A stretch of 64,000 nucleotides of DNA from Crocinitomix algicola (GTDB lineage Bacteria > Bacteroidota > Bacteroidia > Flavobacteriales_D > Crocinitomicaceae), in the NCBI RefSeq assembly GCF_001661595.2, contig NZ_LYPF02000024.1, positions 1 through 64,000 of the forward strand, given 5' to 3'. The position numbers and the translations under genes were made by a program. The notes under the pieces were generated by a model. It worked only from the letters and a program-made list of their open reading frames with translations. It did no database searches and was not told the DNA's origin. Positions 53,325 through 63,911 of this stretch are shown in pieces. Position 1 is the first letter of the stretch, and every line of letters starts with the position of its first letter.

Positions 53325-54203
53325 AGACTTGATGAACTTTTTTAAACGAATGATTTGATCATTACTTAAAAATAATAGGTAAGAAATTATCATTACTATT
53401 CCGAAAGTAAATATCCCCATTCCAAAGGCAATTCCGAGGTGTAGAACCACTCCATAGACTAAAAAAGGAATCTTAATTCGCTTATTCCATACCAGTATTG
53501 GAAATAAAGCTTGATAGGCTAAAACCGAATAAGTAGCCAGTTGGGATAAAAATAAATTATCAGCAAACAGCCAATGCATCAGATTGCTTGAATACGCATT
53601 AATCCTAGACACAAACATTATCGCCTCTCCACTTTGCCAGGCTGGATCCATCAGTTTATAGAAATTAGAGAAGAAATAAAGTAGGCAGATTTGAATCAAC
53701 ATAATCCAGTAAAATGTATTATTTGCTAAATTCTGTAAATCGTTATTTTCAAATGACTTTTTGCGGGTATCAATAAAAATCAAATAGAATAAGAGTAGGT
53801 TAATCAGCGTCTCTCCACCCGTAAAAACAAGATAACCTCGCCCAAATAAATTTACGGTAAAAAAATAAACTAATATTGCTGATAACCGCGGTAATCGACC
53901 AATCAAACCAAGAATAAGGAAAAGCAATTGACCGAATAGAAATACGTATGCAATCCAGTTTCTTCCAAGGTTATATGGATGACTTAGTAAATTAACGAGA
54001 GCTCTGCTCCCTTGCAGATACCAAGGCGTTCCACTATACCACCCACTAGATCCAAGAATTCCCGGGTAAGCAAAAATTTGATCTACTATTGGAATTAAGG
54101 TAAGGCTATTAATTATCAAAAATATGTATAAAATTCGTTTAAAAAACGACACCTTTTCAGCATAAGGAAAAGGTCGAATAAATATTTCAGCTATTCGATT
54201 CAT
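53289..54203 (-). CDS. HTTM-domain membrane protein (vitamin K carboxylase-like)
   Basis: The 304-residue protein has about seven to eight hydrophobic segments and matches the HTTM (horizontally transferred transmembrane) family, which is related to the gamma-glutamyl carboxylase N-terminal region. Segments such as NLLSHPYNLGRNWIAYVFLFG and LIFIDTRKKSF fit. It is too short to hold the full carboxylase with its lumenal part. It overlaps its upstream neighbour by 4 bases, so the two are translationally coupled, and its 3' end runs 36 bp antisense into the FKBP lipoprotein gene. The activity is unknown. Confidence 0.8.
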   Translation of the reverse strand: MNRIAEIFIRPFPYAEKVSFFKRILYIFLIINSLTLIPIVDQIFAYPGILGSSGWYSGTPWYLQGSRALVNLLSHPYNLGRNWIAYVFLFGQLLFLILGLIGRLPRLSAILVYFFTVNLFGRGYLVFTGGETLINLLLFYLIFIDTRKKSFENNDLQNLANNTFYWIMLIQICLLYFFSNFYKLMDPAWQSGEAIMFVSRINAYSSNLMHWLFADNLFLSQLATYSVLAYQALFPILVWNKRIKIPFLVYGVVLHLGIAFGMGIFTFGIVMIISYLLFLSNDQIIRLKKFIKSLFLRLKLKDPQ

Positions 54204-54772
54204 ATGCTCCCAAAAACAGGTAATTCAAGCTGTTGAAATTCTCCTTTTTGTACATCTTGCATTTCAAACCGTATGCGTGCCGCTTTTGCATTTTTCTTAA
54301 ATAAATACTGCGCGTACCCCTTTAAATATGCACTAATCTTAGCGTAGCTTTGACCATTTTTGAATTCATCCAAACGATTATCGGGTATCTTGCTCAATTT
54401 GGTTAACCCCATTTCTTTTAAATCAATTTGTAGCCAATACACTAAATTCGACTCGCCTATTACAAGTTCGCCGTGATGGCTTCCGCGTAGCCATTGATGT
54501 TTCGTCAGAAATTGATCACTCGGTTTAAACCATGCCGTAGAATCTTTTTCAAAGTAAAATTTCATTTCAACAGTCGCATTAATTGTTGGGCAAGGCGCAA
54601 ACATAGACCATCGCTGCGTAAAAATAGGCTCAACATAAGGTTTTGATATCCTCTCTAATGCATCAGAATCATAGTTAGGAGGCATTGCATAATTAAAAAT
54701 CAACCCAAAATGAACGCATACAAAACCAAAGGCCGCAACCCCCCAAATATTTTTATTTCGAAGTGATTTCAA
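54200..54772 (-). CDS. DUF5819-like membrane-anchored partner of the HTTM protein
   Basis: The 190-residue product has one N-terminal membrane segment (about 9-29) and then a soluble part beginning YVEPIFTQRWSMFAPCP (46-62). The WSMFAP-type motif recalls the DUF5819 family, which is also found next to HTTM genes in other bacteria. The rest is Lys-rich and without known motifs. The start at 54772 is an ATG. It overlaps HTTM by 4 bases. Family assignment is moderate. Confidence 0.65.
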   Translation of the reverse strand: MKSLRNKNIWGVAAFGFVCVHFGLIFNYAMPPNYDSDALERISKPYVEPIFTQRWSMFAPCPTINATVEMKFYFEKDSTAWFKPSDQFLTKHQWLRGSHHGELVIGESNLVYWLQIDLKEMGLTKLSKIPDNRLDEFKNGQSYAKISAYLKGYAQYLFKKNAKAARIRFEMQDVQKGEFQQLELPVFGSI

Positions 54773-54872
54773 TTGAATAGTTTATTAACTTTATGTTTGT
54801 TAAAAATATACATTATCGCGGTAAATTTTCTCCGTAAAATAAATACTTTTCGGAATAAATTGTACGATTAAA

Positions 54873-56231
54873 ATGTTTTTAAGTCCTTTTCTTCGAACAC
54901 TTCTATTTACCATGCTGTTTTCGGCATACAACAATCCTCTTTTTGCTCAAAAGCACAAAGCGTATTTCAGCAACGGCACAGTAAAAGAAATGGGGCGTTT
55001 AAAAGAAGGGAAAAAAGCGGGAAAATGGATACTGTTTCATGAAAATGGATCTATAGCCAAAAGCGGTAAATATAAATTTGGTTTAAAATCAGGGAATTGG
55101 ACATGCTACTACCCTTCTGGTGCTATTCAAAGTACCGGAGTTTATGAAGATGGGTTGGAAGAAGGATTATGGCAGTTCTTTCATGACAATGGAAAATTAT
55201 ATGCCGTTGGGGAATACAAATCGGGACAAAAAACGGGTAAGTGGACATATTTTCACCGCTTGGGTAAGAAATCTGTTGAAGGCTATTATTCTGAAAATAA
55301 GCAAAGTGGAAAATGGAACTATTACGATGTAAATGAAAAGCTAGTTGAAACAGGAAATTGGGAAAATGATCAACCGCATGGTATGTGGTTTTATTATTTT
55401 GCGAATGGTAAAATAAAAAAAGAAGGAAGATGGGAACATGGGCAACAAGATGGCGTTTGGCGATATTATGATGAAATCGGAAATTTGAATAAAAAAGGCA
55501 ATTGGAAGAATGGCCATCAAAATGGGGAGTGGTTATACTTCTACCCTTCAGGAAAGATAAAAGAAAAAGGGTTCTGGTTAGAAAGTAAGCAAGTTGGGGA
55601 ATGGCAATATTATTATGAAAACGGAAATTTAAAAAGAAAAGGGAAGTGGAAAGGTGGTTTTAATTTTGGAGAATGGCAATATTATCATGTTAACGGAAAG
55701 ATTAATAAAAAAGGAGAACGAGCAAAAGGACATTCCATAGGGCATTGGTTTTTTTATCATGAGGAAGGATGGTTACTAAAAGAAGGATGGTATGATAAAA
55801 ACGGTATTGAAGAAGGGAAATGGAAATTTTACCATAAAAATGGCCGCATTGCGCGAACAGGATCTTGGAAAAATCATAAACAAGATGGACTATGGCAATA
55901 TTACGATGAGTATGGTCAGTTAATTGAGGAAGGAACATGGAGTGAAGGGTTACAGAACGGGACTTGGACTTATTATTACTCCAATGGAAGAGTAGCGAGC
56001 AAAGGCGATTGGAAAAATGGTGTGCAGCATGGAGTTTGGTCATACTATTATAAATCTGGTAACCTTCAGAAAAAGGGAACTTGGATAAGTGGCAAGCAGG
56101 ATGGCCAATGGAAATATTTTTATGAAAACGGAACCTTACAGCAAGAAGGAAATTTTATCAACGGAAAAGCTGTTGGAAATTGGCTAGACTACGATCTAAC
56201 CGGCAAAATAATGGATACAAAACAGTATTAA
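54873..56231 (+). CDS. secreted MORN-type (YwqK-like) repeat protein, 17 repeats
   Basis: A signal peptide (MFLSPFLRTLLF, cut near FAQ at about 26) precedes 17 full repeats of about 23 residues with the core GxWxYYxxNGxxxxxG, for example GEWQYYYENGNLKRKG. The tandem repeat fills the whole mature protein. These are MORN_2/YwqK-type repeats, often mislabelled as toxin-antitoxin antitoxins; the fold is a beta-hairpin rod. It lies 9 bp upstream of the rel/spoT gene on the same strand, so it may be co-transcribed, but no functional link is known. It is probably exported and may stiffen or bind surface or envelope components. Confidence 0.85.
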   Translation: MFLSPFLRTLLFTMLFSAYNNPLFAQKHKAYFSNGTVKEMGRLKEGKKAGKWILFHENGSIAKSGKYKFGLKSGNWTCYYPSGAIQSTGVYEDGLEEGLWQFFHDNGKLYAVGEYKSGQKTGKWTYFHRLGKKSVEGYYSENKQSGKWNYYDVNEKLVETGNWENDQPHGMWFYYFANGKIKKEGRWEHGQQDGVWRYYDEIGNLNKKGNWKNGHQNGEWLYFYPSGKIKEKGFWLESKQVGEWQYYYENGNLKRKGKWKGGFNFGEWQYYHVNGKINKKGERAKGHSIGHWFFYHEEGWLLKEGWYDKNGIEEGKWKFYHKNGRIARTGSWKNHKQDGLWQYYDEYGQLIEEGTWSEGLQNGTWTYYYSNGRVASKGDWKNGVQHGVWSYYYKSGNLQKKGTWISGKQDGQWKYFYENGTLQQEGNFINGKAVGNWLDYDLTGKIMDTKQY

Positions 56232-56240
56232 AAAGAGGCG

Positions 56241-58448
56241 ATGAAAGAGCATTCACAAGAAATCGATTTAGAAAAAGAAAGACAGGATATATTAAAAGCT
56301 TACAAAGGATTATTACGCGCGAGTAAATCTATTCGCAATCGTGAAGACACACGAATGATACGAAAAGCTTTTGATGTTGCGGTTGATGCACATAAAGATA
56401 TGCGTCGAAAAAGCGGTGAACCCTATATTTTTCATCCTATTGCTGTTGCAAGGATTTGTGCTGAAGAAATGGGACTTGGGGCAACCGCTATTGTCTGTGC
56501 ACTGCTCCATGATACAGTGGAAGACACCCATATGACTTTAAATGATATTGAAGAGTTGTTTGGATTAAAAGCACGAACAATTATTAACGGGCTAACTAAA
56601 ATCCCAGAAGTCTTTGATGAAAACATCTCCATACAAGCCGAAAACTTTAGAAAATTAATCCTCACAATTTCTGATGATCTTCGTGTGGCATTTATAAAAA
56701 TTGCTGATCGTTTGCATAATATGCGAACCTTAGACTCCATGCGTCCAGACAAACAATTAAAAATTGCGTCTGAAACTGAATTTTTATACGCTCCACTTGC
56801 GCATCGTCTCGGTTTTAACGCAATTAAAAATGAATTTGAAGAAATAATTTTCAAATACAAAGAGCCAGAAATCTATACTCAGCTCGAACAAAAATTAGAA
56901 AAAACTGCTGCTGTTAGAAATCGATTTATTCGTCAATTTAGTCTACCAATTAAGCAAAAATTAGAAGAAGAAGGATATAGTTTTAGTATTAAAGCCCGCA
57001 CCAAAAGCATTCCTTCAATATTTAAAAAGATTCAAAACAAAAACGTTACTTTCGATGAAATATACGACATTTTTGCGATACGTATCATTTTTGACACTCC
57101 ACTTGTAAAGGAAAAATCTGATGCATGGAAAATTTATAGCGTCGTAACGGATTATTATCAACCTAACCCTGATCGTTTAAGAGACTGGATCTCTATCCCA
57201 AAAGCCAATGGATACGAATCATTACATACAACGGTGATGAGTCCTTCAGGAAAATGGGTTGAAGTTCAAATAAGAAGCAAACGAATGGATGAAATAGCCG
57301 AAAAAGGCTATGCTGCACACTGGAAATATAAAGAAAACAAATCTACTGAGAGTACTTTTGATCGTTGGATTGGGGAAATTCGAGAATTACTAGAAAATCC
57401 AAACTCAGACGCCGAAGAATTCATCAATGAGTTTAAACTCAATCTATTCAGCGACGAAATATATATTTTTACTCCGAAAGGAGACCTGCGCGTATTGCCA
57501 AAAAACTCTACAACCCTCGATTTTGCATTCGACATTCACACTGACATCGGTTTATCCTGCATAGGTGCTAAGGTGAACAGTAAATTAATGCCCTTAAGTC
57601 ATGTTCTAAAGAGCGGTGATCAGGTAGAGATTTTGCGATCAAACAAGCAAAAACCTAAAGAAGACTGGTTAAAATTCGTTGCTACAGCTCGAGCTAAATC
57701 TAAAATTAAATCGGCCCTAAAGGACGAACAAAAACGAATTGCAGCTGATGGGAAGGAGATTTTACAACGAAAATTAAGTCAGATGAAAGTCAACTTTTCT
57801 AGTGAAAATATCGCTTCGATAGAAAAGTTTTTTGGAATCAAAGGGGCTACAGAACTTTACTTTCAAATTGCAAAAGGCAAATTAAACCTTTCTAAGCTAA
57901 GAGAGTTAAAGGTTGATAACAAAACATTCGTATTACCTAAACCAAAAACTGAAACTAAGGAAACAGATTTTGTTGAAATTATGACTGCGGTTGATCAAAA
58001 GAAAGACACCATAGTCATTGGCGATGATTTTAAGGAATTTGAATATAAATTAGCGAACTGCTGTAATCCCATTCCTGGGGATCGTGTTTTCGGTTTTATA
58101 ACTGTTTCTGAAGGAATTAAAATTCACCGAACAAATTGTCCGAACGCAACTCAACTGATGTCAAACTACGCATACCGCGTTTTGAAAGCACAATGGAAAA
58201 GTGACCGTATTCGTGAACGTTTGTGTGGCTTGTTAATTACCGGAATAGATGATATGGGGATTGTAAACAATATGACCAATATAATCTCAATGCAACATGA
58301 AGTCAATATGAAGTCTATCAGTTTTGAATCAAACGATGGAATTTTCGAAGGAAAAATAATGTTATACGTTTATGACACCGAACATTTGGATGAATTAATT
58401 TTAAAGTTTGAGCAGATAGACGGAGTAAAATCAGTAGAAAGAATCTAG
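56241..58448 (+). CDS. RelA/SpoT-family (p)ppGpp synthetase/hydrolase
   Basis: A 735-residue bifunctional stringent-response enzyme. The HD hydrolase domain (about 45-195) has FHPIAVARICAEEMGLG and the metal motif LLHDTVEDTH, and IKIADRLHNMRTL. The synthetase domain (about 245-355) has RLRDWISIPKANGYESLHTT. TGS (about 390-450, GDQVEILRS), a helical region with the conserved CCNPIPGD (about 610) and an ACT domain (about 660-735) complete it. Both active sites look intact, so it can make and break (p)ppGpp. It starts 10 bp after the MORN gene. Confidence 0.96.
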   Translation: MKEHSQEIDLEKERQDILKAYKGLLRASKSIRNREDTRMIRKAFDVAVDAHKDMRRKSGEPYIFHPIAVARICAEEMGLGATAIVCALLHDTVEDTHMTLNDIEELFGLKARTIINGLTKIPEVFDENISIQAENFRKLILTISDDLRVAFIKIADRLHNMRTLDSMRPDKQLKIASETEFLYAPLAHRLGFNAIKNEFEEIIFKYKEPEIYTQLEQKLEKTAAVRNRFIRQFSLPIKQKLEEEGYSFSIKARTKSIPSIFKKIQNKNVTFDEIYDIFAIRIIFDTPLVKEKSDAWKIYSVVTDYYQPNPDRLRDWISIPKANGYESLHTTVMSPSGKWVEVQIRSKRMDEIAEKGYAAHWKYKENKSTESTFDRWIGEIRELLENPNSDAEEFINEFKLNLFSDEIYIFTPKGDLRVLPKNSTTLDFAFDIHTDIGLSCIGAKVNSKLMPLSHVLKSGDQVEILRSNKQKPKEDWLKFVATARAKSKIKSALKDEQKRIAADGKEILQRKLSQMKVNFSSENIASIEKFFGIKGATELYFQIAKGKLNLSKLRELKVDNKTFVLPKPKTETKETDFVEIMTAVDQKKDTIVIGDDFKEFEYKLANCCNPIPGDRVFGFITVSEGIKIHRTNCPNATQLMSNYAYRVLKAQWKSDRIRERLCGLLITGIDDMGIVNNMTNIISMQHEVNMKSISFESNDGIFEGKIMLYVYDTEHLDELILKFEQIDGVKSVERI

Positions 58449-58510
58449 TTCTTAAAACTTGCTTAAAATGTCCTTAAAATTGGTTAACTTTACAACCATA
58501 AGATTCCGCT

Positions 58511-58966
58511 ATGGAAAAAGAATTATTACAAGAAAAAGTTAAAAACATATTTTGCGATTTTCTCGAAGAGAAAGGTCATCGTAAAACACCTGAGCGATTT
58601 GCTATTTTGGCTGAAATATACGCGCAAAAAGGACATTTTGATATCGAATCACTGTATGTCAAAATGAAAAACAAGAACTATCGCGTAAGTCGTGCCACAC
58701 TTTACAACACCATCGAATTATTATTAAGTTCTGATTTGGTTAGAAAACATCAGTTTGGTAACAACATAGCACAATTTGAAAAATCTCATGGTTTCCAACA
58801 ACACGACCATGTTATTTGCTCAAACACTGGTGAGGTTATTGAATTTTGTGATCCTCGAATTGAAAAAATAAAAGCGACGGTAGAAGAACTATTCAATGTT
58901 AAAATTCATCACCACTCACTTTATTTTTACGGAGAAAAACTAGACGATAAGTCGGATAAAAAATGA
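58511..58966 (+). CDS. Fur-family transcriptional regulator
   Basis: A 151-residue metal-responsive regulator. The DNA-binding half has [16 protein letters not shown] and the winged helix [17 protein letters not shown]. The dimerisation half carries [18 protein letters not shown], where the usual second Cys of the CxxC structural zinc pair is Thr. This is a Bacteroidetes-type Fur/Zur variant, and the metal sensed is not determinable. Its stop overlaps the start of the STAS gene (ATGA). The order rel/spoT-fur-purA is conserved in this phylum. Confidence 0.93.
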   Translation: MEKELLQEKVKNIFCDFLEEKGHRKTPERFAILAEIYAQKGHFDIESLYVKMKNKNYRVSRATLYNTIELLLSSDLVRKHQFGNNIAQFEKSHGFQQHDHVICSNTGEVIEFCDPRIEKIKATVEELFNVKIHHHSLYFYGEKLDDKSDKK

Positions 58967-59307
58967 GCTTAGAAATTTCAGTAAATCCACGCCAACAAGC
59001 AGATGAAATCTTATTAACTGGGAATGGCTTGATTGAGGATGATTTTGCGGAACTACTTCAAATTGTAGATGAACGTATTGCTGCCGCGCAACCAAACTTG
59101 GTTTTAAACCTTGAAAAAGTAAAAGTTTTAAACAGTCTTGGGCTCAACACTTTGATTAAAATTTTCACAAAATGTAGGAATAATGGTGGCGACATGTACA
59201 TTGTTAATATCTCGGATAAAATTAATCAAGTACTTTTGCTTACTAAATTAAATACAGTTCTTAATATTGCAACTTCTACTGAAGAAGCAGTAGAACTTTT
59301 GAATTAA
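58963..59307 (+). CDS. STAS-domain anti-anti-sigma-like protein
   Basis: The 114-residue protein is a single STAS domain. The expected phosphorylation loop is in [14 protein letters not shown] (about 49-62) with a Ser in place of the canonical DSSG, so it could still be phosphorylated. STAS proteins of this kind work with an anti-sigma kinase and a PP2C phosphatase in partner switching. Both Sia-type proteins are in the window, but no partner is adjacent. It overlaps fur by 4 bases and ends at a terminator. Confidence 0.85.
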   Translation: MSLEISVNPRQQADEILLTGNGLIEDDFAELLQIVDERIAAAQPNLVLNLEKVKVLNSLGLNTLIKIFTKCRNNGGDMYIVNISDKINQVLLLTKLNTVLNIATSTEEAVELLN

Positions 59308-59335
59308 AGAAAAAGAAATTTCAAATCAAAGAAGG

Positions 59336-59380
59336 TCCATTTTGTTCAGGTGACGCCAACAAAATGGAGTTTTTTTTTTA
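59336..59380 (+). terminator. intrinsic terminator between the STAS gene and purA
   Basis: TCCATTTTGTT (59336-59346) and AACAAAATGGA (59358-59368) form an 11-bp stem with an 11-nt loop, then a run of T (59370-59379). Confidence 0.9.
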
Positions 59381-59432
59381 TTTCTTAAACGAAAAGAATA
59401 AACTAAAACAAAGGCTAAAAACACAGGTTTAG

Positions 59433-60740
<1,308 letters not shown>

Positions 60741-60746
60741 TAAACA

Positions 60747-62285
60747 TTGTACAAACTCAATAAAATAGTATTAATGGCGCTTTTCTTAAGCGCCTTTTTT
60801 CTGCCTCAATCGGTTTTTTCCCAAGATAACCTTGTGCGTTTAGTTTTTGCTGAAGATGTTGTGAGCTCCGTTGAATTTCCAAACACTACCGTCGCAAAAG
60901 GTCATGTAGAGTTTAATCATGCGGGAAGCCGATTATTCTGTGATTCTGCTTTATTTTTTCAAGACAAAGACATTGTTCATGCTTATAGTAATGTCCAAAT
61001 TAACCAAGGAGATACGGTAAATTTATTTTGTGACTCCCTAATTTTTGATGGTAAAACCAATATTTCTAAACTATACTCTAATGTGCGCTTTCGAGATAAT
61101 GAGTATTTGATGGTTACTGATTCGATGGAATATGATGGAAACCGGTCGGTCGGTGCTTATAAAAATCACGCAGTTATCACAAGTAGAAATGATGATTTAC
61201 GTCTCACCTCAATAAAAGGCTATTATTATTCCAATAGCAAAACATTCTTTTTCAAGGATAGCGTGCATATAAAAGACCCTGAATACGAATTGTTTTCGGA
61301 CACACTTGAATTTAGAACAAACACCAGCGACGCACATTTCCATGGACCAACTACTATTCTTTTTGACTCGTCAAATGTACAATGTAAAAAAGGCATATAC
61401 TTTTCAAAAAAAGACCTTGTTCAGTTATGGAATGGTGCAACCATTAACGAACCCGGCAGGAGATTTTACGCAGATAGCTTGATCTATAACCAAAAAGATG
61501 ATTTTGGAGAAGGATTTTGTTTTGTCTCTTTGTATGACACCACTGAACAAGTACATTTTTTAGCAGACTACATGCTCAAAAAACCAAAAAACACGGAGAT
61601 TATCCTGAAAAATAATGCACGAGTTTGGCAGTACGATGAAAAGGACTCCCTCTACCTGTCAGGCGATACAATATCTTATTATACAGATACGCTAACCAAT
61701 AATAAATTGTCCATTGTTGAAAATAATGTTAATGTCATAAAAGGGGAACTTTATATTGTATGTGATTCAGCTTATTTTAACGAACAAGACAGTATACTTA
61801 AACTTCATAAAGAACCAATAATGTGGAATGATCGGACACAACTTTTTGCGGACTCCATGTTTACAACTTTCTATGATGACGAATTCCACGACATGAAAAT
61901 GTATCATAATGCCATGATCATTACAGAACATGAAAACGACTCTGTTCATTATGACCAACTGAAAGGTAAATTTATGACCGCCCTATTAGATTCTGGTAAA
62001 GTCAAATCAGTACACATACATCAAAATGCACAAACCATGTACTATCCAACTGAAACAGAAACAGACACAGCTGGTGTGGAAACAAAAAGATTATCTGGCC
62101 TAAACCAAATTGATTGCAATGAAATAATTGTACGATTTTTAAAGGGTGAAGTTCAAGAAGTGAATTTTATGGATCAACCTTCGGGTAAAATGCTCCCCAT
62201 GAATCAAATCCCAGAGAAAGATCTTTTTTACAAAGGATTTAGATGGGAAATTAATCGAAAACCAGACCGACCATTTCCTGAATAG
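60747..62285 (+). CDS. OstA-like LPS transport protein (LptA/LptD N-domain type)
   Basis: A 512-residue exported protein (signal peptide cut near VFSQ, about 26). The body is repeated LptA-type beta-jellyroll strands, with repeated CDSLIFDGKT and ADSLIYNQKD-like motifs (CDSALFF, CDSLIF, ADSLIY, CDSAYF, ADSMF). Such proteins take part in carrying lipopolysaccharide to the outer membrane. The start is TTG at 60747, 6 bp after the purA stop, since the next ATG (60774) would shorten the signal peptide. It is followed by a membrane protein gene and the LpxD-like gene. Confidence 0.85.
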   Translation: MYKLNKIVLMALFLSAFFLPQSVFSQDNLVRLVFAEDVVSSVEFPNTTVAKGHVEFNHAGSRLFCDSALFFQDKDIVHAYSNVQINQGDTVNLFCDSLIFDGKTNISKLYSNVRFRDNEYLMVTDSMEYDGNRSVGAYKNHAVITSRNDDLRLTSIKGYYYSNSKTFFFKDSVHIKDPEYELFSDTLEFRTNTSDAHFHGPTTILFDSSNVQCKKGIYFSKKDLVQLWNGATINEPGRRFYADSLIYNQKDDFGEGFCFVSLYDTTEQVHFLADYMLKKPKNTEIILKNNARVWQYDEKDSLYLSGDTISYYTDTLTNNKLSIVENNVNVIKGELYIVCDSAYFNEQDSILKLHKEPIMWNDRTQLFADSMFTTFYDDEFHDMKMYHNAMIITEHENDSVHYDQLKGKFMTALLDSGKVKSVHIHQNAQTMYYPTETETDTAGVETKRLSGLNQIDCNEIIVRFLKGEVQEVNFMDQPSGKMLPMNQIPEKDLFYKGFRWEINRKPDRPFPE

Positions 62286-62306
62286 TTCTAACTTTAAAAT
62301 TACTAA

Positions 62307-62873
62307 ATGAATTCAATGAAGTATAGTAAAGGAAAAAAATTATTTGGCATTCTACTCATCGTTAGCATCTCAATGATGCTTGTTTTATCCATTATTAGTG
62401 GTTTAAGTGGCGAGTTTGCAAGAGCTGCTAACTTGAAATTAATTCTTGTTTTATTTGGTTTTTCAGTTGCGTTTTCGGGTATTTATTTAATTCAGAACCA
62501 TTGCTCGACAACAAAACCATCCATTAAAATTCTTATAAGCTTATTCGGTCTTGCTCTAGCTTTTTTAAATACAACCGCTGTATACAACGTTCTACCTTTT
62601 GTAAAACTCTACAATTGGCTCATAAGTGGAACCATTATATTTATTTTGCTCGTTCAACTTCAGTTACTAAATTGGGGGAATCAAGAACGACTTATTATGA
62701 AGTTATTATCGGTCATTCTTGTGCTTGCCAACTTGGCTTTAATTGTCTTTTTTATTGCCAAATGGAGTTTTCCTGAACTTAGTTTGCTTATAAATATTTC
62801 CATTTTAACAGGCTTGGCAAGTTTCATTTTAGGGTTAATCTTCTCAAAAAATAATTCTAACCTCAATCGCTAG
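62307..62873 (+). CDS. membrane protein of unknown function, 188 aa
   Basis: Six hydrophobic segments nearly fill the protein, with a basic N-terminus (MNSMKYSKGKKLF). There is no family motif that I recognise. It lies 21 bp after the OstA-like gene on the same strand and 108 bp before the LpxD-like gene, which hints at an envelope role, but this is inference from position only. Confidence 0.7.
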   Translation: MNSMKYSKGKKLFGILLIVSISMMLVLSIISGLSGEFARAANLKLILVLFGFSVAFSGIYLIQNHCSTTKPSIKILISLFGLALAFLNTTAVYNVLPFVKLYNWLISGTIIFILLVQLQLLNWGNQERLIMKLLSVILVLANLALIVFFIAKWSFPELSLLINISILTGLASFILGLIFSKNNSNLNR

Positions 62874-62981
62874 GAGTTTCAGCAAGCCGTCATTAACATT
62901 TTTACATGGATAAGTAAAAATTGTCCACACTAATTCAAGGAAGATTTTCCAGTACTTTTATAATTGGAAAAAAGAATTAGA

Positions 62982-63911
62982 ATGAAATTTAACCGCGCTT
63001 ATACCATTCAAGAAATTGCCGAGCTATTAAACGCACCGTTCGAAGGAAACGATACATTGATAGTGACCGGTATTAATGAAATCCATAAAATTGAACCCGG
63101 TGAAATTGTATTCGTTGACCATCCCAAATACTACAAAAAAGCACTAAATAGTGCCGCTGATTTAATTTTAATCGACCAGCGTGTAGATGAAATCCCTCCT
63201 GGAAAAGGGATAATTATTTGTGAAGCACCTTTTGATGCATTTAATCAATTAACCAAACATTTTTCACCTACCAAAGTTTGGACAGGAGCTCATGGAGACA
63301 ACTTTAGCCTTGGAGAAAACACAGCAATTTATCCCAATGTTATTATAGGACATAATGTTTCAATTGGTAATAACTGCATGATTCATGCGGGGGTTGTAAT
63401 TGGTGATCATACCGTAATTAAAGATGGTGTTACAATAGGTCCGAATTCAGTAATTGGGCACTATGCCTTTTATTACAAGAAAAAAGAAGGTATATATGAT
63501 AGAATGCACACCTGTGGCAGGACGATTATTGAAGACAATGTCGAAATTGGAGCCCTTTCTACCATTGATAGGGGGGTGACTGGTGATACGATTATTGGAA
63601 AAGGGACTAAAATTGACAATCAGGTTCATGTTGGACATGATACCGTGATTGGAGAAAATTGCCTCTTCGCTGCTAATGTTGGGATTGCGGGCTGTGTAGT
63701 TATCAAAAACAACGTAACCTTATGGGGACAAGTTGGGGTTGTCAGCGATATCACAATCAATGATAACGTAACTGTTCTGGGACAATCAGGTGTAGGAGGA
63801 GATTTAGAAGAAGGCAAAACCTACTTCGGCTCACCATGTGGCGAAGCACGATCTAAATTCAAAGAATTAGCAGCATTTAAACGGCTGCCTTCAATCATTG
63901 AAAATTTATGA
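62982..63911 (+). CDS. LpxD-family N-acyltransferase (left-handed beta-helix)
   Basis: A 309-residue enzyme with an N-terminal uridine-binding-type domain ([15 protein letters not shown]) and then a left-handed parallel beta-helix of hexapeptide repeats ([49 protein letters not shown]). It transfers a 3-hydroxyacyl chain to UDP-GlcN in lipid A synthesis, or is a paralogue of that enzyme. It is shorter than the canonical LpxD (about 340) and is not next to lpxC or fabZ. I use the ATG at 62982 ([16 protein letters not shown]). Confidence 0.88.
   Translation: MKFNRAYTIQEIAELLNAPFEGNDTLIVTGINEIHKIEPGEIVFVDHPKYYKKALNSAADLILIDQRVDEIPPGKGIIICEAPFDAFNQLTKHFSPTKVWTGAHGDNFSLGENTAIYPNVIIGHNVSIGNNCMIHAGVVIGDHTVIKDGVTIGPNSVIGHYAFYYKKKEGIYDRMHTCGRTIIEDNVEIGALSTIDRGVTGDTIIGKGTKIDNQVHVGHDTVIGENCLFAANVGIAGCVVIKNNVTLWGQVGVVSDITINDNVTVLGQSGVGGDLEEGKTYFGSPCGEARSKFKELAAFKRLPSIIENL

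Noticed and set aside
54873-56231. YwqK antitoxin of a toxin-antitoxin system
   Set aside because: There is a signal peptide and no toxin gene adjacent. The match is to MORN-type repeats only, so the antitoxin label is not supported.
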